DNA of 64,000 bases from Solen grandis. Its lineage: Eukaryota; Mollusca; Bivalvia; Adapedonta; Solenidae. Within the stretch, counting starts at the first letter, position 1; each line of letters opens with the position of its first letter. The stretch covers positions 61,152,961 to 61,216,960 of the forward strand of contig CM037780.1 in assembly GCA_021229015.1 (NCBI GenBank), written 5' to 3'. The notes below the pieces were generated by a model, which worked only from the letters and a program-made list of their open reading frames with translations, was not told the origin of the DNA and did not search any database. Below, one piece after another: positions 13,301 to 25,300 of this stretch. The translations under genes and the position numbers were made by a program.

Positions 13301-16300
13301 GAGTAACAATTAATATCAAATTATGAAAACCCATAAAGTGATCTTCATTAATAAAAAAAAAAATACATATTGATGAAACTCAAACATTAAAAAAATTCAA
13401 ATACAGTGTATCAAGGAAAGATAAACTAAGAAGGGAAAAAAAAGAGAGAAAAATATTACATAGGGACTCACTTCTTACGACACAGATGACCTTTGACATG
13501 GGCCTGTATACGTATGGCACTACGTCGGACTAGGTGATACTTTTTGTCTCTCGCGGACCCCGCGGAACCAGCGCTGGAGCAGCAACGTAGCCTCAAATAT
13601 CATTACCACTCTGCGACGCGCCAGGAAGCTTCGGATGTATTTCTGTGAAGGTTCAATATTGAAACAGTTATGAAGGTTATAGCTCAGGGGTCCAGGGGTA
13701 GTGTTCACTGACCAGGGATCCCATGAAGTATGATCCCCTCTGGGAATGAGACATTCTGAAGAACTTCCCAGCCACTAAGTACTGGTCCAACCCAGGAACC
13801 AGAGATGGATTAGTACAAGTGGCAAAGTGAAATGTTCTCTCATCATAAGAGAATTAAGTTTAAGATAAACTTGTTACTAACACTATTTAACATCCAGCTT
13901 TAACATACCAGACCCTAAGGCTGTGGGTAAGAACATGTTTCTCAAGCAACTAAGGTAGGTGCTGATCCAATAGGGCAAAAAAAAAAAAAAATCGTTTCTG
14001 GTCTCCAGCAAACAAAAAAGAGGGTCAGGATTTTATTATTTTTTTTTATTTTTTTTTTACATGAAACGAATGGTAAAAAAGGGGGAATATTTTTCTTTTA
14101 AAAGTCGAAAGGTAAAATAACTTTAGGATCAAATGTTAAAAAAGAGGGTAGGTCTCGAGACCAGAAACGTAACCTTTTTTTTTTTTGGCCTAGGTACTGA
14201 ACTATCTTATGTGCTGATCCAATGTAGGTGCTGATCCAGTGTAGTTACTATTCTACAATAGGTACTCATCCAGTGTAGATAGTATTCCAATGTGTAGGTG
14301 CTGATCCATTGTAAGTAATGACCCAATGTACTGATCCAGTGTAGGTACTATTCTAATGTAGGTGCGGATCCAGCAATGGTACTGATCAATTAGTGTAGGT
14401 ACTGATCCTGTGTAGGTAGTGACCTAATATAGGTACTGATCCTGTGTAGGTAGTGACCTCATATAGGTACTGATCCTGTGTAGGTAGTGACCTCATAAGG
14501 GGGTTTATACATGATACGGTTCATGAGTACTAAGATGCACGATACACGCACGTTACACGATAAACGAACGAACGAACGATAAACGAACGATGCATATACA
14601 CGTTTGATGCACGATACACGATGCACGATACACGGACCGCACGAAACGAACGATTGCAGATAGGCACGGTAGCGAGGTTAATCGATTTACTCGGTTTTTT
14701 TTCGCCCAAGTGAACAAGGCAATTAATCAATTTATAAATAAAACCATCATTAAAACTAACACATACACACACACACGAAAAAAAACAACGAATGTTCTAT
14801 AATAGGAAGTCACATGTATTAAATCGTGTCGAAATTACAAATAATTGTTGTTACACATTGAATTTATTAGATCTATAACGATCCTATGCTTTGAACAATT
14901 ATTATTCGCGCCAAGCGTCATTGGTAACCGCATAATACGATTTAATTGGCTATCTTACAGTAGGTGAAGTGATCTCCCTTCGTACACAATACAGGGGAGA
15001 CCACTCTACGTAGTTAACTCATTATTTTTATTAAACATGAATCGATATAAGACTTAAATTGTAACAGACAACGTAAGTAATCTACAGTTAAATGCTGCCA
15101 TGCGGTGAGTAACCACTTAACTGATTTTGAAAAGCTGAAATTCTAATGCTGGCTTTTAAGGAAGCGTTGAACTCAAAATATATCGTGCGGAACGATTCAC
15201 ACGGAAGGAACGATGCGATAAACGAAACACGTTACACGATACACGTTACACGATACACGACGAAAAATATGCCAACATGAACGCAAGCCCCACTGTATAT
15301 GTACTGATCCTGTGTAGGTAGTGACCTAATATAGGTACTGATCCTGTGTAGGTAGTGACCTAATATAGGTACTGATCCTGTGTAGGTAGTGACCTCATAT
15401 AGGTACTGATCCTGTGTAGGTAGTGACCTAATATAGGTACTGATCCTGTGTAGGTAGTGACCTCATATAGGTACTGATCCTGTGTAGGTAGTGACCTAAT
15501 ATAGGTACTGATCCTGTGTAGATAGTGACCTCATATAGGTACTGATCCTGTGCAGGTAGTGACCTAATATAGGTACTGATCCTGTGTAGGTAGTGACCTA
15601 ATATAGGTACTGATCTAATATAGGTAGTGACCTTGACTAGACCATTACACTAGATAATCCCTCTGATGCAAACAAGAACATTTTAGTAAGCTACTGGCTT
15701 TCTGTCTTGTCAATTTTTGTTTGCTTATTTATTAGGTTTGACATCCCACCAACCGTATTTTAATCATTTGGAGACGATGTCTACTTGAGACAGATACAGT
15801 GCAGCTACACTGCTGTATCACGCTGTAGACATGTGGCAGGATACCACATCCAGTAAGATTATCCTGACACCGGGCCAACCAGTCCTGCAACTACCCTCAC
15901 ATGTTAAGCACCAAGCAAGGGAGCTATACCAATACCATTTTTAATGTCTAGTCAATGCATAATAAATTCATTTCATTGTTTTGAGCAAAACCAAAAGATT
16001 CTACATATTCTAATGGCCTCATCTCCACAACGTAATAAAACATAACCTGAAGGACAGCTGTACCTGGAGGATGACGGTGTTTGTACGCAGAAGCAGGAAG
16101 TTCTTCCGCTCGACCCTGGTCTTCACCCAGCGCTGGATAGATACCACTCTTTTCATGATAGCTCGGTGGAGACATTCGTCCAAGTACAGCTTCTCTGTCT
16201 CTCGCAGAAACACCTGTACATTGAATAGTTCAGTTATATTTAATATAGGACACAAAGCAGACGGAGGAATAGAGAAAGACTGCAATACAAAAGAAAAAGA

Positions 16301-19300
16301 ATCTACAATACTTAAATATTAAAAAGATTACATTCCCTTCATTTTTTTTTTTTTAAAGCAGTCTTACATTTCATAACTATGGACATGTTCAATCAAATGC
16401 AGTGCACAAGAAGCATACAACTACAATAGTAACTAAAATACCTGAGCACACAATTCCTTCAATAAATGAAAAAACTAGAATTTTAAGCCAAAGGGTAACA
16501 AATACCCCAAAACCCCCAACAACACACACACACACACACACTCCATTCCCCCACCACCCAAACAACCAGACTCACCAGACTCATTGCTTGTGAGCAGTGC
16601 TTGGTAATTTCATATGTATGTGGGAATGCAGCGATACAAATAAAAGGCATATAGATGCATGTATATGCATTTATATGTCATAATAAATATTAAAAAAACA
16701 AGTTCAATTGTTTCAAATGTAAAGGAAACCAAGATTCAAGGCTGCTGGCTATAGTAAGTCAGGAAATGCTTTTATTTATTTTTTATTTCTATTTATCTAT
16801 TTTTGCATTAAGCCTGAAGCAGACATAAAAGGGACATATTTGCAAATTCAACAAGAGCTGTCAGAGGACAGCACGCTCGACTATTCAAATGCTTGCTGGT
16901 AAATCAAATGAAATCTATTTCAATTCTTGCCCTTCACATACCCTGTACATAATAACAGTCAAAAATGATATACCTTGATAGTCTGATACCCCTTAATATT
17001 TTTATGAAGTCTAAAATCAATCCCATGCCTAGTTACTGAGACATAAGCACAATCACACTGTGCATGCAAAACTTTAACCAAAAATCTAAGTTAGATAAGG
17101 GCCATAATTTGCATAAAATTCAGTCCAAAAGTTATCCTCCTTGGTTTTCTGATGCCCCTTAAGACACTCCTTAACTTTCTAGTCAATTCCACAAGCAATT
17201 TCTGAGATATAAGCTGGATAGTAGCTTGAATGCAAAATTTAACCAAAATTCTAAGCTAAAAGGGGGCCATAATATTCAATATGTTCCATCAAGTGTTATT
17301 TTCCTTTATCGTATGATACCCCTAAACATATTAAAGATGTTTCAAATCAATCCTATGCCTGGACTCTGAGATATAAGCATGAAAGTACCTTGCATGCAAA
17401 ACTTTAATCAAAATTTCTAAGTTAAACAAGAAAGTCAGTAGAACTGACAGATGCTCCCCGAAGAACGTCATTGTTACAAATAAGGCCTTGGTCAATGGGT
17501 GGGAGGATATGTTGAAATCCCCATTCCTAAATCATATCTATTCTCCTCATCAGATGAGATGTTTTACCAACTCTAATTTGGAGACTTAGTAACAGTTTAC
17601 TATTTAATATGATAATACGTGTTACTCATCAGATCTTTTATTGATTTTTTTAAAGTTTTTATACTACTAAAAATTAAGTCATACATTTCAATGTGTGCTC
17701 ATATCAAGGAGGTTAACCAACACTCTTGACATATGACTGGATATTTGAAATAGTGTATAATGGCCTAAACAACAATTAGCTGACATGATTATGATTGACA
17801 TTACTAGCATATTGAATTTTGTGGGTTTTGTTTAAATGATATCTCCTGTTAAATTAGGCAAATGACATGAATATTAGTCAACAACATGGCAGTAGGGGCC
17901 ATAACTCTCTTAAAAATTGAGGAACCAGGTCACGTCGACGATATGCATATCTACTCTTGGTAATAAAGCTTCCCATAAAGTTTCATTGAATTCAAGCCAT
18001 TAGTTCCTGAGAAATAGCCCGGACAAGAAAAATGATTTATAGGCCAAAAAGTCAAGGGGCCATAACTCTGTGAAAAATTGAGGAACCAGGTCACGCCGAC
18101 GATATGTGTATCTACTCTTGGTGATAAAGCTTCCCATAAAGTTTTGTTGAATTCAAGCCATTAGTTCCTGAGAAATAGCCCGGACAAGAATCATGCAATA
18201 TGTACTATAGGCCAAAAAGTCAATGGGCCTTAACTCTTTGAAAAATTTAGGAATCGGGTCATGCTGGCGATATGCGCATCTCCTCTTGGTAATAAAGCTT
18301 CCCATAAAGTTTCATTGAATTCAAGCCATTAGTTCCTGAGAAATAGCCCGGACAAGAATCATGCAATATGTACTATAGGCCAAAAGTCAAGGGGCCATAA
18401 CTCTGTGAAAAATTGAGGAACCAGGTCACGCCGACGATATGCATATCTACTCTTGGTGATAAAGCTTCCCATAAAGTTTTGTTGAATTCAAGCCATTAGT
18501 TCCTGAGAAATAGTCCGGACAAGAATCATGCAATATGTACTATAGGCAAAAAAGTCAAGGGGCCTTAATTTGAAAAATTTGGAATATGCATCTCCTCTTG
18601 GTAATAAAGCTTCCCATAAAGTTTGTTGAATTCAAGCCATTAGTTCCTGAGAAATAGCCCGGACAAGAATCATGCAATATGTACTATAGGCCGAAAAGTC
18701 AATGGGCCATAACTCTGTGAAAAATTGAGGAACCAGGTCACGCCGACGATATGCGTATCTACTCTTGGTGATTAAGCTTCCCATAAAGTTTCGTTGAATT
18801 CAAGCCATTAATTCCTGAGAAATAGCCCAGACAAGAATCATGCAATATGGAATATAGGCAAAAAAGTCAATGGGCCATAACTCTGTGAAAAATTTAGGAA
18901 TCGGGTCATGCTGACGATATGCGCATCTCCTCTTGGTAATAAAGCTTCCCATAAAGTTTCATTGAATTCAAGCCATTAGTTCCTGAGAAATAGCCCGGAC
19001 AAGAATCATGCAATATGTACTATAGGCCGAAAAGTCAATGGGCCATAACTCTGTGAAAAATTTAGGAATCGGGTCATGCTGACGATATGCGCATCTCCTC
19101 TTGGTAATAAAGCTTCCCATAAAGTTTCGTTGAATTCAAGCCGTTAGTTCCTGAGAAATAGTCCGGACAAGAAAAGTGTGACGGACGAACGGACGGACGA
19201 ACGGACGGACGGACGGACGGACGAAGCGGCGACTATATGCGTCACCTTCGGTGAGCATAAAAAGGAGCCATAACTTGTAATACATTCCATCAAAAGTTAT

Positions 19301-22300
19301 CTAACTTGATAGTATGATACCCCTAAATGTATTTAAGATGTTTCAAATCAATTGCATGTTTGGATACTGAGATATTAGCATGAAAGTACCTTGCATGCAA
19401 AACTTAAACCAAGATTTCTAAGTTAAAAAGGGGCCATAATTTGTAACATATTCTATCAAGAGTTATCTACCATGAAAGTATAATACCCCTAAACATATTT
19501 AAGATGTTTAAAATCAATTGCATGCCTGAATACTAAGATATAAGCATGAGAGTATCTTGCATGCAAAACTTTAACCAAAATTTCTAAGTAAAAAAGGGGC
19601 CATAATTCATATTAAATTCAGTCAAGAGTTATCTACCTTGGTTGTCTCATGCCCCTGAACATATTTATAAACTTTCAAGTCAATACTATAAATGGTTATT
19701 GAGATATAAGGTTGATAGTAACTTGCACGCAAAACTTTAACCAAAAGCTGCAACGCCTAAGCCGATGCAAGGGCTCTCATATTCTTCGAATAGTCGAGCT
19801 AAAAAGGGGCCATGATTTATATTAAATTCAGTCAAGAGTTATCTACCTTAGTTGTCTGATGCCCCTGAACATATTTATAAACTTTCAAGTCAATACCATA
19901 AATGGTTATTGAGATATAAAGTTGATAGTAACTTGCACGCAAAACTTTAACCAAAAACTGCAATGCCAACGCCAGGGTGACTCCAATAGTTTTCATATTC
20001 TTCGAATAGTTGAGCTAATAAAAAGGCAATGCAATTCAACAAGAGGGCCATGATATCCCTAAATTGTTCTCCTGAAATTCAACTGCTAAAGAAAACAAGA
20101 GGGCCATGATGGCCCTGAATCGCTCACCTGAGTACCATTGCTTCAACTGATGTCAAGGTTTTTAAACAGACAAGGATTCTGATATAACTTAATCTAAAAC
20201 ATTTTACCCCTGACAATACTACACACCAAATATCTAAGTAATGGGCCATATGGTTTCAGAGAAGACTTGGGTGCAGGGTCATTTATCACCGTAGGGCCAA
20301 GACTTTGAAAATCTTTGTAATGAACCATTAGATGCTACTACATACCAAAAATCTTAGCTCTAGGCCTTATTGATTCATAGAAGAAGATTTTTTAAGATTT
20401 TCCTATTTAACTCTATGTAAAACAAGTGACCCCTGGTGTGGGGTCATTTATCACCATTGGGCTATGATTTGTACAATCTTGGTAGTGGCCCATAAGATGA
20501 TGCTTCATACCAAATATCTAAGCTCTAGGCCTTATGCATTCATGGAAGAAGATTTTTTAAGATTTTCCTATTTAACTCTATGTAAAACAAGTGACCCCTG
20601 GTGTGGGGTCATTTATCACCATTGGGCTATGATTTGTACAATCTTGGTAGTGGCCCATAAGATGATGCTTCATACCAAATATCTAAGCTCTAGGCCTTAT
20701 GCATTAATGGAAGAAGATTTTTTAAGATTTTCCTATATAACTCTATGTAAAACAAGTGACCCCTGGTGCGGGGTCATTTATCACCATAGGGCTATGATTT
20801 ATACAATCTTGGTAGTGGCCCATAAGATGATGCTACATACCAAATATCTAAGCTCTAGGCCTTGCAGTTTTGCAGAAGAAGATTTTCAAAGTTTGCATTT
20901 TTAAAATCTATTTTTAGCTCCTGTGACCTAATTATGCAATGGACCAGAACCATTTATACAACTTTAGTAGAGCTTCATCCAAGGAACATTCCTGCAAAAT
21001 ATTTTTCAAATTGGCCAAGCCGTTTAGGAGGAGATGTTGTTTGAAGCAATTGTTGACGCCGGACGCACGCACGGACGCACGCACTGACGCACGCACGGAC
21101 GCACGGACGACGGACGCCGGACAAAAGGCGATCAGAAAAGCTCACCTTGAGCACGTTGTGCTCATGTGAGCTAAAAAGCTTAAGTAAGGAAAAAAATTTA
21201 AAGATAATATAAAGTATTTAAATTTTATTAATTTTTAGTTCTGGTGGCCATCTTGGTAGGCAGACCTAAACGATTTTAGCTATTTTTGCTCAGGACCACC
21301 TAAGGATCATTCCTGTAAAGTTTCATCAAAATCTGCTCTGCAGTAAAGGAGAATATGTTGTTTAAAGATTTTTCTATTTTTAGCTCTGGTGGCCATCTTG
21401 GTTGGCGTACCGGAACAATTTTAGCTATTTTTGCTCAGTACCATCTAAGGATAATTCCTGTAATGTGTCATTAAAATCTGCTTAACTGCTTTGGAGAAGA
21501 TGTTGTTAAAAGGTTTTTCTATTTTTAGCTCTGGTGGACATCTTGGTGGGCGGACTGGATAGATTTTAGCTATTTTTGTATAGTATCACCCAATAATAAT
21601 TCCTACTGAGTTTCATTAAAATCTGCCTGGCAGTTTAGGAGGAAATGTCTATTTTTAGCTTTGACGGCCATCTTGGTTGGCGGATTGGAACGATTGGAGC
21701 TATTTTTGCTCAGTACCACATATGGATCATTCCTGTAAAATTTCATCAAAATCTGCTCAGCGGTTTAGGAGGATATGTCGTTTAAGGCAAAAGTTGAAGA
21801 CGCACGACGGACAATGGACAAAGAGGGATCACAATACCTCACCTGAGCACTTTGTGTTTGGTAACTTCTTGGTTATACATTTATCAATTTGAATGCCAAT
21901 TAATGTTGCATGTATACCGGTAATAAGAATACAGTATATATTCCTGTGAAGTTTCATCAAAAATGGCAAAAACTGTAGAATATGAAACGCACACAAAATT
22001 GTGTCTACGGACAGACGGACAACCTGATTCCAGTATACCATCCACCCCCACTCCACCAAACTTTGTTGTGGGGGGTATAATATTGATTATCATAACAAGA
22101 AGTGTTCCTTGAAACACATGTGTTACTTGCTGGAATAAGCATCACAAAAAAAGTGTGACAGATAGACGACGGAGAAGTGATCCTTACAAGTCTCTGCGTA
22201 CAGCACGTGACACAATAACATCAAGTAACTGGTGTTGCACGCAACACGTGAGTCCCCTAAGGGTGAGATGCATATAGATATAGATGCATATAGAAACCAG

Positions 22301-25300
22301 AATTTTGGTCCGAGAAAAAAAAGAAGTAACGAGCAGAATCTCCAAACTGCCATCTATTCTGCATGATATACCAAGTTTCAAAATATTATCTTAACTGGTT
22401 TTTAAGTTATCGCGGGATCAAGATTTCCGAGCATTTGGATGGACAGATGAACAGACAGACAGAGGGTAAACAGTGGTAGGGGACTTGAAAGGAATATAAC
22501 CGAAGCAGACAATGCTACCCACCTTGTTGAGCCCTATCTGGTAGTTGTCCCTGTTCATGTCCATAGTCTGGAGGAAGGTACAGATGTCCTCCTTCCCGCT
22601 GTCCCGCCCCTTGGGCAGTAGGATCTTGTACAACTGGGCAAACTCCTGTAACATGCACAAGACAATATGACCATATGTCAGATATAGCTTTGGAAACAAG
22701 AGCACCGCATGCAGATGCAAATTCTCATCTGTTAAAAGTGTTGGAGTAATGGGCTACATTAAAGTATTTGCACGACAAAGAAAAAGACAACCCAGCAATC
22801 ATAATAGCCTGACTTTTTCTATGAAACAGACAAGCTAAAAAAACCTGCATTCTGCAACAGTCACCTTATAACTTAATCAAAACTAGAGGTCTCACTGAAG
22901 CCTGTTACAGTGAATCAATGTTTAGACACAGGACGGTACAATGTGATTCCTATATAACACTTTGTAACTTAGTTTGCTGAGAAGAATAAATAAAGTCTTT
23001 CACAATGCCCTTTAATAAAGAGTCTGAGCAACAAACTTCAATACAGATGCTGAAACTTCTGTAAGTATAAAATCAACGTGTCTGGAAGACAAAGATACAC
23101 TATATGTCAGCTTCATGTCATAAAAGACCATTATCTCAATGTGGTGAATAAGATACTTTACTCCTCTGCCTGGTTACAACTAAGCTAAGACACATTAATC
23201 CTACCTGCCTCAGACATGCCCCAGATACAGTCAACCAGAGGGGAGAGAGTTTACCTCAAACAGAAGACGGTAGTTGTATCCGGACTGACGTATCCGGACT
23301 GTGGCCAACATTCCAGTATACCGTAGTTGTTGTAGCACCAGGATACGGCTGAATGAACATGGCTCTTTCTCGGCGTTGGACTTGATGCATCGAATGAAGA
23401 AAGGATTGGCCTCATTCAGAGTCTGCATCAGTCTGGACAGGGACCACTGTGAAGATGGGAGATATTAAACAATTCTATATCTGATCATTTGTTTTAATCT
23501 GACTATATCAAAATAAATGATCCCACAAACCAAACAGACAGAAATTATGTGAAAACAGAATAAGTCAAGAATTCATTTCTAAGGAGAAAGCAAACAATGT
23601 CCTTGGGAACAGGAATTATATTTTCTTATCAGGTAAGTGTAAAATCATCACAATTAAATGGGAAACAATGTTTTACATTTACATTTTTTTTTTAAAAAAA
23701 AAATTTCTTTATAATTTGTTCCAAAATTAAAATATAACAATAAATCGGTAAACTTTCCCCGAATACATGCTAGTTCCAAAAGGGCTTTTTTTTTTAAATA
23801 TTTCTTTCAAATATGTGTGTTCAACTAAATATTATAATACAGTATTACAACGGAAAAAAATATGTATGACAAAGGGCAGCAAGAAGGCATCAGAGATTAT
23901 GGAGTTTTTGTTTTTTTTGTCCGGACCAAATTATGGCGGACGGACGGGACAGACCGACAAAGCAGCAACTATATGCTCTCCATTGGGGAGCATAATAAGC
24001 ACTTAGAAGACATAAGCATCTCCTCCCTTCCAAAACAAGATATAAGCATTTTTCCCAAAAGAAATGTAACCATGACTTCAAGACGAGGACACCCACCTGA
24101 AACTGAGCGCTGACACTGGGAGGTTTCTGTTTCGTGTTCAGTTTACCCCCGCTGTACATGGTGCGGCTGGCAATGGCCTTCAGTGTCTTCACGTCCGAGA
24201 ACATCTGTCAAACACAGGACAAAATACTGACAGAGGGCATTCACATATCAAAGTCCCAAGTTACAACATAAACAATGTTTAATATCCCATATACTAGCAC
24301 TTTTTTCACATCAGTTGTTATCAAGATGTCCAGGGTAGATCCAGAGTTTAGAAGTCCAAGACAAACTCATGGAGTCACAAACTCTTACACTGTTTGCATT
24401 CTATACCTTACTTCTCGGCATAGATATCTTTTGTTTGTTTGTTTGTTTGTTGGGTTGAATCCCCCCCCACCCAATAGAATTTCAGTCATTTGGAGACTAT
24501 TTCTACTTGAGGCAGATATAGTGCTGCCACAGTGCAGTTTAATGCCATAGACATGTAGCAAGATATCACACCCAGTTACATTATCTTGACACCAAGCCAA
24601 CCAGTCCTGGAACTACCCTTATATGCTGAGTGCCAACCAAGGAAGCTATACCAGTACCATTTTTACGACTTTGGTATGTCGCTCCTGGGGATCAAATCCA
24701 CATCCTCCAGATTTTGAGGTGGATGCTATAACTACTCTGCCATCGGGTATAGTAAGCTACAAAATACCTTTTTTGACAAATGACAAAACAATATATAAAA
24801 TATACATACTGTTTGGGGTCTAGCCTTGACTCGGAATGACTTGTTTTTCCTGCAATAAAGCATAATATTAACATTTGTAAACATACAAAGTTAACTAAGA
24901 AATATTCTTCATCATACAGGAAGATAAAGATGGCTACATGTATAATATAAACTTTATATAGGAAGCTTCATAGTTATTGGGATAGGAAAATATAAACAAT
25001 CAAAGCTAATATAAATCTTAAATTAAACACCTAAAAGGCAAAAATGGTGACCTAGCTGGCAGACGGAGTTAAATAATCCAAATAATAAACACTATGCCAG
25101 ACAGCTTGAAATATTCATCATAATTGTTTAGCCAATGTCACGGTATGTATACCATTCTGACTAACAAATGAACTAAATTTAAGAAGTTTCTTACAAACAA
25201 AACTTCTCCATATATTAAAGATTAAATTAAGGTCAATTAGTTAAAGGTATTATCATTCTTAAACAAGCCTCACTTATAACATGGAAAATATATATCTTAA

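Noticed and set aside
20464..20904. 146-codon reading, with a 147-codon twin at 35926
   Set aside because: Both are translations of the pearl-like family B core repeat, not a protein family; the same peptide recurs once per core.
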